This document shows positions 16,867 to 26,200 of a DNA stretch of 37,479 nt, piece by piece. Position 1 is the first letter of the stretch, and each line of letters begins with the position of its first letter. The notes under the pieces were generated by a model, which was not told where the DNA came from, ran no database searches, and saw only the letters and a list, made by a program, of their open reading frames with translations. Source of the stretch: Bacteroidota bacterium (lineage in GTDB: Bacteria > Bacteroidota > Ignavibacteria > UBA10030 > BY39); assembly GCA_030682385.1 (NCBI GenBank), contig JAUXOG010000002.1:1-37479 (forward strand). Reading direction: 5' to 3'. The translations under genes and the position numbers were made by a program.

Positions 16867-17280
16867 TTGACACCAAAAATTTTAGCAAAAAAAATTGCAA
16901 ATCTCACTCTCACAAAAAAAGCTCATGGCGTAATTATCATGGACTTAAAAAAAATAACCGATATAACTGATTACTTCGTTTTATGTTCAGCCGATTCCGA
17001 CACCCAAGTTAAAGCGATAGCCGATGCCGTTATTGATGGTACAGACGAAATCGGCATGCCTGCTTGGAGAACTGAAGGGCTAACTCAACGACAATGGATA
17101 ATTATCGATTTTATTGATGTTGTGTTGCATGTTTTTTTAAAAGAAGCTCGGCACTTTTATAATTTAGAAAAACTTTGGGGCGATGCAAAAATAGAAACCG
17201 TCGTTGATAAACCACCCGCACCGAAACCTAAAACTACTAAAACCACAAAGAAAAAAGTTGAAAGAAAATCTAAAAAATAA
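16867..17280 (+). CDS. rsfS: Ribosomal silencing factor RsfS (Iojap/DUF143)
   Basis: RsfS binds ribosomal protein uL14 on the 50S subunit and blocks 30S joining when nutrients are low. The 137-residue product has the family core: VIIMDLKKITDITDYFVLCS, SDTQVKAIADAV, then QRQWIIIDFIDVVLHVFLKE and ARHFYNLEKLWGDA. After residue about 115 there is an extra Lys/Pro/Thr-rich tail (KPPAPKPKTTKTTKKKVERK) that could touch rRNA. The start is TTG at 16867, well supported by AAGGAG at 16856-16861 with a 5-bp gap. The end overlaps the likely argS start by 23 bp. Confidence 0.92.
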   Translation: MTPKILAKKIANLTLTKKAHGVIIMDLKKITDITDYFVLCSADSDTQVKAIADAVIDGTDEIGMPAWRTEGLTQRQWIIIDFIDVVLHVFLKEARHFYNLEKLWGDAKIETVVDKPPAPKPKTTKTTKKKVERKSKK

Positions 17281-18904
17281 AATACTCGATGCGGTAAAAT
17301 TTTTTATCCCTGATTTTAACGGCGACGCCGTCTCAAGTCGCCTCGTTATCGAAAAACCACGACTTGCTGAACACGGCGATTTAACCACGAATATCGCAAT
17401 GATTTCAGCTAAGCAAGTCCGAAAAAATCCCCGACAATTTGCACAAGAATTAATCGAAAAATTTGAACTTGACCCAAATTACTTCGCCAAAGTAGAAATT
17501 GCCGGTCCGGGCTTTATTAACTTCTGGTTCACCAACAATTATTTTTATGAGCGACTTGGAACCATCATCAAAGAAAATTCGAATTTTGGGAGGCTAAATG
17601 TTGGCGACCGTAAGAAAACTCAAATCGAATTTGTAAGCGCTAACCCGACCGGACCGCTCACTGTAGGACACGGCAGAGGCGCCGTCCTCGGTGATACGAT
17701 CGCTAATCTGTTGGAATGGAACGGCTACGATGTAACGCGTGAATATTACTTTAACAATGCCGGCAGACAGATGCGCCTCCTCGGCGATTCCGTACGTTTA
17801 AGATATCTTGAACTGACAGGCGAAGATGTTGACTTCCCGGTAGATTTTTATCAGGGTGAATATATAAAAGATATTGCTCAGCATCTCGTGGATGAATTCG
17901 GTGATTCGTTAAAAGAAAATCAAGACGAAAATATTTTTAAACAACGGGCCGAAGATGAAATTTTTGATGATATTAAAAAAACCTTACAACGTTTGAAAAT
18001 TGAATTCGAGGTTTTCTTCAACGAGAAATCCCTCTATGACGACGGCAGCATCGATAGTGTTGTAAATGAGTTTCGGCAAAAAGATTTGGCTTACGATAAG
18101 GACGGGGCTGTCTGGTTTAAAGCATCGCAATTAGGAGGCGAAACCGACAAGGTAATAATTAAAAGCACGGGCGAACCTACTTACCGGCTCCCTGATATTG
18201 CATACCATCGGAATAAATTTCAACGCGGCTTCGAGCTGATAATCGACCTATTAGGCGCCGACCACGTTGCCACTTATCCTGATGTAGTCGCAGGTTTAAA
18301 AGCACTCGGCTACGACGAGAGAAAAGTAAAAGTTTTGATTCATCAATTCGTTACGATTGTTCAGAATGGTGAAATCGTAAAAATGTCCACCCGCAAAGCA
18401 AACTTTATCACACTCGACGAATTGATTGACGAGGTAGGCGCCGACGTTGTGCGATACTTCTTCATTATGCGAAGTATGGACAGCCACTTAAACTTCGATT
18501 TGAAATTAGCAAAAACCCAATCGGATGAAAACCCGGTTTATTATCTTCAGTATGCACATGCACGAATCGCAAGTATAATCCGCTATGCCGAAAGCGAAGG
18601 AGTTGAACTTTCGCAAACACCAAAGTTCGAATTATTAACTCAACCCGAAGAAATAAATTTGATTCGACAGCTTGAGCAATTTCCGGATTTTGTTGAATCT
18701 TGTGCTGCAAACTACGACCCTCACCGCCTTGCCGAGTATTTGCACGAAACAGCCGGCTTCTTCCACAAATTTTATCATCAGCATCGCGTGGTTACCGACG
18801 ACAAGCAGACAACCTCAGCACGAATTGCACTTTGCCTTGCAACAAAAATTGTTCTGAAAAACGGTTTCGATATTTTAGGAATAACTGCTCCCGAAAAAAT
18901 GTAA
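17258..18904 (+). CDS. argS: Arginyl-tRNA synthetase
   Basis: ArgS, a class I aminoacyl-tRNA synthetase, charges tRNA-Arg in the cytosol. The product shows the N-terminal tRNA D-loop recognition domain (about 1-110), the HIGH-type motif NPTGPLTVGHGRGAVLGD near residue 130, the DLLGADHVATYPDVVAGLKA segment, the KMSKS-type VKMSTRKANFITL, and the C-terminal anticodon-binding domain with VYYLQYAHARIASIIRYA. The open frame reaches back to a TTG at 17204, but that would give an atypical basic N-terminus and a 77-bp overlap with rsfS; TTG at 17258 gives MKENLKNKILDAVKFF, which fits family N-termini, and a 548-residue protein of normal size. The exact start remains uncertain. Confidence 0.94.
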   Translation: MKENLKNKILDAVKFFIPDFNGDAVSSRLVIEKPRLAEHGDLTTNIAMISAKQVRKNPRQFAQELIEKFELDPNYFAKVEIAGPGFINFWFTNNYFYERLGTIIKENSNFGRLNVGDRKKTQIEFVSANPTGPLTVGHGRGAVLGDTIANLLEWNGYDVTREYYFNNAGRQMRLLGDSVRLRYLELTGEDVDFPVDFYQGEYIKDIAQHLVDEFGDSLKENQDENIFKQRAEDEIFDDIKKTLQRLKIEFEVFFNEKSLYDDGSIDSVVNEFRQKDLAYDKDGAVWFKASQLGGETDKVIIKSTGEPTYRLPDIAYHRNKFQRGFELIIDLLGADHVATYPDVVAGLKALGYDERKVKVLIHQFVTIVQNGEIVKMSTRKANFITLDELIDEVGADVVRYFFIMRSMDSHLNFDLKLAKTQSDENPVYYLQYAHARIASIIRYAESEGVELSQTPKFELLTQPEEINLIRQLEQFPDFVESCAANYDPHRLAEYLHETAGFFHKFYHQHRVVTDDKQTTSARIALCLATKIVLKNGFDILGITAPEKM

Positions 18905-18950
18905 TATCGCTTTTAAAAAAATTCGGGACTTCATACAAGGAGAATGGTCT

Positions 18951-20771
18951 ATGAGTTTTTATCTTCATTTTATTCTAATTTTATTTTTCACTTTTAATTC
19001 TTGCAGCAGACCTGAATTGGCAGAAATCAAATTATCATTAAACGGTGAATGGCTTTTTTCAGCCGACTCACAGAAAATCGGCCTCGATCAAAAATGGTTC
19101 GCTTCTGATTTCAACCGCTCGAATTGGGAAAAAGTTAATGCCCCTGAATTCTGGGAAGAATATCCATCGCTTGCAAATTACGACGGCTGGGGCTGGTATG
19201 CAAAAAAAATCCTTCTCGAAAAAATATCCGACCCAATCAGTCTCCACTTTGCAGGTGTAGATGACGATGCGGTAGTTTGGATTAATGGTGTCGAAGTTGG
19301 CAGTCACACCGGTTACAGCGACCCCTTTGCTTTCGATTTGAAAAATGCGTTACGCGAAGGTGAGAATTTAATCGTAGTACAAGTTTTAGATTACGGAGGG
19401 GGCGGCGGAATTTATAAACCCATCACACTTATTGATACAAAGCATCTCGACAAGTTACTCAAAAGTGAGTATTTTGGAAAACAAGCAGTGCACAGCGCCG
19501 ACTGGGTTAGAGATGCTGTAATTTATTCCGTGTATCTCCGCTCGTTCTCAAAGGAAGGAAATTTTGCTGGATTAGAAAAACGAATACCTGAATTAAAAGA
19601 TTTGGGAGTTACAGTTTTATGGCTGATGCCGATACATCCTGTCGGAGTTACAAAGCGAAAAGGAAAGTTGGGCAGTCCTTACTCTATTCAAGATTATTAT
19701 GCTGTTAATCCGGAATTTGGTACGCTTGAAGATTTTAAAATACTTCTGAGAACCGTTCATGATAACAATATGAAGTTGATTATTGATTTGGTAGCTAATC
19801 ATACTTCGTGGGACAGTAAACTCATAAAAGAACATCCTGAATGGTTTACTAAAGATAACAGAGGAAATATAATTGCACCGAATAGCGATTGGACCGATGT
19901 AGCCGACCTTGATTTTACAAAACCTGAATTGCGTAAGTATATGATTGGAATGATGAAGTGGTGGGTGCACGACGTAGGCATCGACGGTTTCCGCTGCGAT
20001 GTATCGGAACTTGTTCCTACTGATTTTTGGGAAGCAGCCCGCGACGAGTTGAATAAGATTAAACCGGTGATGATGCTTTCTGAAGGGTCAATACCTGAGC
20101 ATCACATGAAGGCATTCGATATAACATACTCGTGGAATGTGTATGATGCGTTAGAACCGATATTAAAAGGTAAACGACCTGTTGAGTTATTGGATCAGAT
20201 TTTTCAGAATGAATATCTTCAATTCCCTACCGGCTCATTGAGAATGAGATTCAATACAAATCACGATAAAAATGCCTGGGACGCACCGGCGATAATGAAG
20301 TTCGGAATCGCAGGTTTGAAATTATCGACTGTCTTGATTAACACGATTCCCGGTATTCCAATGATTTACACAGGCGAAGAAGTAGCAAACGACAAACGGT
20401 TAGATTTGTTCGATAAAGTTGAAGTTGACTGGAATCGTTCGAACGAGATTGGCGAGTTATATAAAAAACTATTCAACCTGCGGCATACAAACCGAGCATT
20501 AACTTTAGGAAGTATAGTTCGTGTCTCGAATACGAACAAACAATCGGTGTACTCCTTTTTCAGAATCTATGAAAATGATATGATACTTGTTATACTAAAT
20601 TTTTCTAATGCAAATGCGGATGTAGAATTAACTATCCCGGAAATAGCATTCAAATCAAAAGGTAAATTCAGTTTGCAAGAGTTATTTACGGATGAACAAA
20701 TAGAAATCAATAAAACCCCGCCTCGGATATTTTTACATCCGTTTGATTACAAGGTATTTGTGAGGAAATAA
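18951..20771 (+). CDS. GH13 alpha-amylase family lipoprotein with N-terminal sugar-binding domain
   Basis: The 606-residue product starts with a lipoprotein signal (lipobox FNSC, Cys18). Residues about 25-165 form a jelly-roll like the sugar-binding domain of GH2 enzymes (NGEWLFSAD, WGWYAKKILLE, VVWINGVEVGSHTGYSDPF). A GH13 barrel follows (about 180-515): DAVIYSVYLRSF, LIIDLVANHTSWD (region I), GIDGFRCDVSE with nucleophile Asp350 (II), MMLSEGS with acid/base Glu378 (III) and FNTNHDKN with Asp439 (IV). The C-terminal beta domain closes it. The catalytic residues are intact, so it should act on alpha-glucans or oligosaccharides at the cell envelope; whether it is alpha-amylase, alpha-glucosidase or maltogenic cannot be told. 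AAGGAG (18937-18942) lies 8 bp before the ATG. It is 46 bp after argS and ends at a strong terminator. Confidence 0.92.
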   Translation: MSFYLHFILILFFTFNSCSRPELAEIKLSLNGEWLFSADSQKIGLDQKWFASDFNRSNWEKVNAPEFWEEYPSLANYDGWGWYAKKILLEKISDPISLHFAGVDDDAVVWINGVEVGSHTGYSDPFAFDLKNALREGENLIVVQVLDYGGGGGIYKPITLIDTKHLDKLLKSEYFGKQAVHSADWVRDAVIYSVYLRSFSKEGNFAGLEKRIPELKDLGVTVLWLMPIHPVGVTKRKGKLGSPYSIQDYYAVNPEFGTLEDFKILLRTVHDNNMKLIIDLVANHTSWDSKLIKEHPEWFTKDNRGNIIAPNSDWTDVADLDFTKPELRKYMIGMMKWWVHDVGIDGFRCDVSELVPTDFWEAARDELNKIKPVMMLSEGSIPEHHMKAFDITYSWNVYDALEPILKGKRPVELLDQIFQNEYLQFPTGSLRMRFNTNHDKNAWDAPAIMKFGIAGLKLSTVLINTIPGIPMIYTGEEVANDKRLDLFDKVEVDWNRSNEIGELYKKLFNLRHTNRALTLGSIVRVSNTNKQSVYSFFRIYENDMILVILNFSNANADVELTIPEIAFKSKGKFSLQELFTDEQIEINKTPPRIFLHPFDYKVFVRK

Positions 20772-20774
20772 CAA

Positions 20775-20811
20775 CAAACCCCGAGCGGTTAGAGTCGGGG
20801 TTTGCTTTTTC
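20775..20811 (+). terminator. Rho-independent terminator after the GH13 gene
   Basis: A 10-bp perfect stem, CAAACCCCGA (20775-20784) paired with TCGGGGTTTG (20795-20804), has a 10-nt loop and is followed by CTTTTTC. It starts 3 bp after the GH13 stop and closes the 15.8-20.8 kb unit. Confidence 0.88.
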
Positions 20812-21108
20812 TTACTCGACCTCGGGAGTTGGTCGCGCAAGTGTATCTATCAGGAGTTATTTTTGAAACAATCTGTTTTTATAACTACTAATATGATGCC
20901 GTTATATCCAGAAAGATTCATATTAAAAAAGTGCTTTTTTGGAGCTATTTTCGCCTATCCTAATCATCATTTTTCTCCAATAACTTTATCAACCAGATTA
21001 TATTGTAAATACTTTTAGGTTATTGTAGAATTTTCAGTTTTGTTTTGAGAATAAATTTTATTAAAATTCCAATAGTCAATTCAATAATTTTAAAGAACGT
21101 AAAATATT
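20812..21108. other. Intergenic stretch without a gene
   Basis: About 300 bases between the terminator and the S9 peptidase gene. It holds the promoter noted at 21003-21031, a weak AT-only hairpin (AAAAAA GTGC TTTTTT at 20925-20940), and a 41-codon open frame at 20893-21018 with no ribosome binding site or recognisable product. Nothing else is seen. Confidence 0.6.
21003..21031 (+). promoter_or_regulatory. Putative sigma70-like promoter for the S9 peptidase
   Basis: TTGTAA (21003-21008), a 17-bp spacer and TAGAAT (21026-21031) match the sigma70 consensus at 4/6 and 5/6 positions and would give a leader of about 70 nt before the ATG at 21109. Confidence 0.4.
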
Positions 21109-23052
21109 ATGAAACGTAATTTTGTCTTTTTATTAATTATTCTTGCTTTCACGATTTCTGTACTTGCACAACAAACAGGGTCTCTGGCACCTGCAGAAAA
21201 TTTAGTCGTCGATGGAATTCCACCAATTCCCCTCTCGATCGTCGAACAAGTCGGGAGATACACAGAATTCCGCTCAGCCGGATTTTTAAGCTGGCATCCG
21301 ACAAAATTAGAGATGCTTGCCGCAACTCGCTTTGCCGAGACGCCACAAATACACTGGGTGAAATTTCCCGGTGGAGCCCGCACTCAAATGACTTTCTTCC
21401 CCGAACGAGTTGGAGGCGCTTCGTTCAATCCCAAATCACCTGATTATTTTGTCTTCACAAAAGACATCGGAGGTGGCGAGTGGTTCCAAAATTACCGCTT
21501 CGATATTCAGACAGGTAACATTACATTACTAACCGATGGCAAATCGAAAAACACTTTCGGTGTCTGGTCGGATGACGGAAAAAAGATGACATACACTTCG
21601 ACACGCAGAAACGGAAAAGATGTAGATATATACACCATCGAACCGGCTAATCCAACCAGCGATAAACTTTTAGCCGAAGTTTCCGGCGGTGGTTGGGAAG
21701 TTCTCGACTGGTCGCCCGACTCAAAGAACATTTTAGTCCGCGAAGGTGTTTCGATTAACGAAAGCTATTTATATTTTTTCGATGCGTCAACGGGTGAAAA
21801 AGAATTAATCACACAAAAGAAGGAAGGTGAACAAGTTGCTTATAGCAACGCCAAGTTCGGCAAGGATGGTAAAGGAATTTTTCTAACAACCGATTTGAAT
21901 TCGGAATTTCTCAGATTGGCTTACTACGATTTGACTTCTAAGAAATACAAATTTTTAACCGACCATATTAAATGGGATGTAGATGAATTTGAACAATCGC
22001 CCGACGGAAAACAGATTGCATTCGTAACAAATGAAGATGGAATCGGAGTGTTACACATGATGGAAACTAAAACCGGAAACGAGTTAAAGCTGCCCAAAAT
22101 TCCGACCGGTATTATTTCAGGAATAAAATGGCATAATGACGGTGTGCACCTCGGATTCAGTTTAAGCTCTGCACGTTCTTCAACCGATGCTTACTCGATA
22201 AATATAAAAGCCGGAAAATTGGAACGTTGGACTTTCAGCGAAACAGGTGGACTTAATGTTGAGAAATTTGCCGAACCAAAATTATTTCACTGGAAATCTT
22301 TCGACGGGAGAATGATTTCAGGTTTTCTTTACAACCCTCCCGAACAATTTACAGGCAAGCGTCCTGTAATTATTGATATACATGGTGGACCTGAGTCGCA
22401 ATCCCGCCCAACTTTTCTTGGACGATATAATTATTATCTGAACGAACTCGGTATTGCATTAATTTTTCCAAACATTCGCGGTTCAGCGGGTTATGGTAAA
22501 ACTTTTTTGAAATTGGATAACGGATATTTACGCGAAGATTCATACAAAGATATTGATGCACTTTTTGATTGGATTAAATCGCAGCCGACTTTAGACGCCG
22601 ACAGAATTATGATTACAGGTGGAAGTTACGGCGGGCATATGACACTCGCGATTGCAACATATTATCCGGATAAATTCCGATGTGCTGTTGATATTGTCGG
22701 CATTTCGCACTTTGTTACTTTCCTCGAAAACACGGAGAGTTACAGGAGAGATTTGCGACGTGTTGAATACGGCGACGAACGCGTGCCGGAGATGCGTGTG
22801 TTTATGGAAAAAATAGCCCCGTTAAATAACGCCAACAAAATAACAAAGCCGATGTTTATTATACAGGGTAAAAACGACCCGCGAGTTCCTGCAAGCGAAG
22901 CTGAACAAATGGTTGCTACTTTGAAAAAGAACAACACCCCAGCTTGGTATTTGCTTGCAAAAGATGAGGGACACGGTTTCAGTAAGAAAAAGAACCGCGA
23001 CTTTCAGTTCTACTCGACCATAATGTTTATCAAGGAGTTTCTACTGAAGTGA
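21109..23052 (+). CDS. Exported S9 family (prolyl oligopeptidase-type) peptidase
   Basis: The 647-residue protein has a signal peptide (MKRNFVFLLIILAFTISVLA, cleavage near 20-21), a beta-propeller of TolB/WD-like repeats (about 60-370: GGASFNPKSPDYFVFTKD, LDWSPDSKNILV, FEQSPDGKQIAFVTNEDG) and a C-terminal alpha/beta-hydrolase. The triad is visible: Ser506 in GGSYGGHMTLA, Asp590 in GKNDPRVP and His622 in DEGHGF; HGGPESQ provides the oxyanion segment. It belongs with dipeptidyl/acylaminoacyl peptidases and probably trims peptides in the periplasm, complementing the S46 enzyme. Exact specificity cannot be read from sequence. It stands alone between its own promoter and the convergent helicase gene. 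Confidence 0.92.
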   Translation: MKRNFVFLLIILAFTISVLAQQTGSLAPAENLVVDGIPPIPLSIVEQVGRYTEFRSAGFLSWHPTKLEMLAATRFAETPQIHWVKFPGGARTQMTFFPERVGGASFNPKSPDYFVFTKDIGGGEWFQNYRFDIQTGNITLLTDGKSKNTFGVWSDDGKKMTYTSTRRNGKDVDIYTIEPANPTSDKLLAEVSGGGWEVLDWSPDSKNILVREGVSINESYLYFFDASTGEKELITQKKEGEQVAYSNAKFGKDGKGIFLTTDLNSEFLRLAYYDLTSKKYKFLTDHIKWDVDEFEQSPDGKQIAFVTNEDGIGVLHMMETKTGNELKLPKIPTGIISGIKWHNDGVHLGFSLSSARSSTDAYSINIKAGKLERWTFSETGGLNVEKFAEPKLFHWKSFDGRMISGFLYNPPEQFTGKRPVIIDIHGGPESQSRPTFLGRYNYYLNELGIALIFPNIRGSAGYGKTFLKLDNGYLREDSYKDIDALFDWIKSQPTLDADRIMITGGSYGGHMTLAIATYYPDKFRCAVDIVGISHFVTFLENTESYRRDLRRVEYGDERVPEMRVFMEKIAPLNNANKITKPMFIIQGKNDPRVPASEAEQMVATLKKNNTPAWYLLAKDEGHGFSKKKNRDFQFYSTIMFIKEFLLK

Positions 23053-23077
23053 TGGATTAATGGATTTATGGAATGTT

Positions 23078-23108
23078 GCCCGCCCGCCTTCGTCGTTCGG
23101 GAGGGGAG
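23078..23108. repeat. Short GC-rich imperfect palindrome in the convergent gap
   Basis: A GC-rich block (GCCCGCCCGCCTTCG, then TTCGGGAGGGGAG) stands out in an AT-rich gap. Its left arm CCCGCCYGCC and central TTCG resemble the palindromic element inside the DNA glycosylase gene at 30673-30716. The relationship is by eye only. Confidence 0.4.
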
Positions 23109-23148
23109 TATTGGATTTTAATTTTTGTTATCACGGTTTTAGCTCTGT

Positions 23149-23187
23149 GAATAATGAATATCGAATAATGAATGACGAATTTTGAAT
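23149..23187. repeat. Short tandem 14-mer repeat, probably a dispersed intergenic repeat
   Basis: GAATAATGAATATC (23149-23162), GAATAATGAATGAC (23163-23176) and a partial GAATTTTGAAT (23177-23187) lie head to tail between the convergent S9 peptidase and helicase genes. Confidence 0.65.
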
Positions 23188-23225
23188 CCTTCAACTTATC
23201 CATTGCTCCATTGACTCAATCGTAA

Positions 23226-26200
23226 TTAACTTGCAGAGATACACTTTCCCTCTTTTTGATAATTACAGTATTCGCACATCTCTTCGTTGCGTGTGAACTG
23301 ATTCGATTTTATTTTTTCAACCACTTGTATTATTTCTGTCTCAAATTTTTTAATCTCATCTTTTCTGAATTTATAAATCTGTGGATGGTCGGGAAATTTT
23401 GTAAATACTAACGCCGCTTCAATTTCATCCACTTCCAAAAAGCGGGCAACCAAAAAAGAATAAAACGCCATCTGCCAATAATAGCGGTCAGCTTTATTTT
23501 TAATATTGTTGAGAGTTACATTATCGGTTTTGTAATCAAGAATACACCATTTTCCTTCTTGATTCTTATAGAGTCGATCCAACGTGCCGGTCAGATAATC
23601 GTCACCAAATACTGTGTTGATGGTGAACTCTGTTTTATATTCCTGTAATTGGTTTACAGTTTTGCCAAAATCCGATTCGAAATAATTTTTTACTTGCAAT
23701 AATATATCGTTTGTAACTTGATTTATTTTCCCGTCTTCGATTACATATTCACTTTTAAAATTTTGCAGAATAAAACTACGAATTTCTTCCTCACTGAAAC
23801 TTTGATACTTTTCGAGGACAGAATGAGTGATCGAACCGACAATCCCTCCGTATATCCTGTCGTTCGGGTCGTCTTCTTCATGAAACTTTATGGACCTGAT
23901 TTCAAATTCAGGCATTCCGAGTTGGTATTTCAAAAAAAATTTCGTCGGACAGTCCTTGAACGTTTGGATTTGTGTAGCCGAGAAAAAGTTACTCCGAATC
24001 TGCCCTTGTCGCGATTCAATTAAAATATCCCCAATTGTTTTCTCAGATTCAACAGAACTTACTACATCCGTTTGTATTTCAATTTGTTCAGGTGAAGTAT
24101 AAACCTGAAGTTTTAATTTATAATCAATTTCTGAAGGCACGTAATTATTATTTTCTAAATTAAATGTTTTTAATTTTAGATTATCAACGTTGCGCTCGCC
24201 CTGCTCAATTTCATCTGCATTTAAATTTATACTTCCTAATACCCACTTCAAAGCTGATTGAGAATTATCAGGTAAACATCCCGATAACACTAACATATCT
24301 TTTGCGCGTGTGCAGGCAACATAAAATATTCTTTTTTCTTCAGCTTCAGTTTTTAAGTGCGATTGCTGCTTCAGAAATCTATAAATCAGCGGATCGATTT
24401 TTTTGTCATTCGAATTTTCTTCCATTGCCTGAAAACCGATACCGACTTTACTGTCGATGTACGGGGCATTATCGTACTTAAATTTTTTATCAAGAAACGG
24501 AACGAACACAACTGGAAATTCAAGTCCTTTAGCTGAATGGATGGTCATTATTTGCACTGCATTCCCCTCGCTTTCGATACTTGCCTGCCCTTCCCGCTGT
24601 TCTCCTTCAATCAAAGTTTTGAGCCGCTCCACAAAATCGAATAAGTTAGCAAATCCCTTTCCTTCGAAGTCGCGCGCCAAACGGAGAAGTTTATCCACAT
24701 TTAAACGACCTTGTTCACCTCGCTGTAAGCCGGCGATTGTTCCAAGCCAACCAGTTTGCCTGAAAATTTTTTGAACGAGCAACGGTATCGGTAAGCGCGA
24801 AGCGTAACTAATATTATCATTCAAAATATTTACTGCACGCTTTGAATTGTCGGAAACATTTTCAGTTTGAATAAACGATATCAGCTTTGACCAAAAGTCT
24901 GATCCATTCGATTGATTGGCAATATCGAATAACTCAGCATCAGAGAGAGTAAAAAAAGGCGACCTGAGTAACCCAACGAGTGCGACATCGTTATGACGAT
25001 TCAGCAAAAATTGGAAGTAATTGTAAAAATCGTAAATCTCCTGCGTTTGATAAAAGCCAATTCCGCCGGTAATTATATACGGAATTTTATATTTGTTAAG
25101 TGTGAGTTCTAATTTCTTCAGGTTGGTGCGGCTTCGCAAAAGAATAGCAGCATCTTTGAACCGGAAATCATTTGACGCTTCAGCCGCATCGTAGATTTGG
25201 TATTTAGTTTGGAACAAATTGATTATCCGCCGTGCAATTGCTTCGCACTCGTTTTCTATATTATTTTCTTTTTCATTTGAAGGTTTTAAAAGCAGCAGTT
25301 CAACTTTTCCTGATGCAGAATTCTTTCTACATTTTATCAATTCGTTGTATTCAACTTCATACTGATGGCTTCCCCCGACTAATACTTTAGCAAAAACAAC
25401 ATTAACGAAACAAACTATATCGGTGAGAAGCCGGAAACTTTCAGCTAATACAATTTTTCCTTTCCGTTCTTCAGTTGTAGAGCTAACGGTTTCGCCCTGC
25501 CACCGTATTTCATTATCAATTCCATGAGAATGTATGATATCTTGTTTTGTTTTTTCAAAAACTTCAACTTCAGCATTCCTGAAACCATAAATCGACTGCT
25601 TTGGGTCTCCGACGATAAACAAGTTTCCGCTTTGTAAATCGAAGAGGAGCTTGCGGAATATTTCATACTGTAGTAAATTCGTATCCTGATACTCATCAAC
25701 CATAATATACTTGAACCTTGAAGCGAGCTTCTGCTGCACTTCACTCGACTTAAGCATTTCATAAGTTTTTAACTGTAAGTCTTCGTAATCGAGATAGCTC
25801 TTTTCGCTTTTCTTGAGTTCATAATTTTTCAGAGCATCTTTGTAAAGCGAAAGAACCACACGTGTAATATTGAGTAGAATTATTTGGTGTTCGTTTTTTT
25901 TATCGGAACGATATACTACGATAAGTTCGCTCGTTCTTTCCCAAACATCTTTAAGAATAATTACTAAATTGCTCACTGACGATTTATCTGAACCCCTGCC
26001 GAAAATATCCGCCCGAAGCTCTCCTTTCTGCGTGAGCATATCGCCGATTATTTCACCGAAGTTATTTATTTTTTGATCATCGGTTTTAGCAGCGTGCCAA
26101 TCGTTCAACGTCCGTAAAATATCATTTGCCTTTTTACTATTTCCCGCTTTTAAAATTTTTTCTGCAGCATCTTTCCAACCGGAATTAATGATTGTCGAGA

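Noticed and set aside
20925-20940. Hairpin AAAAAA GTGC TTTTTT
   Set aside because: A/T-only stem in an AT-rich gap; the strong terminator for the unit lies 120 bp upstream.
20893-21018. 41-codon open frame (ATG ATG start) in the gap before the S9 peptidase
   Set aside because: No Shine-Dalgarno, no recognisable motif, and it overlaps the predicted promoter of the next gene.
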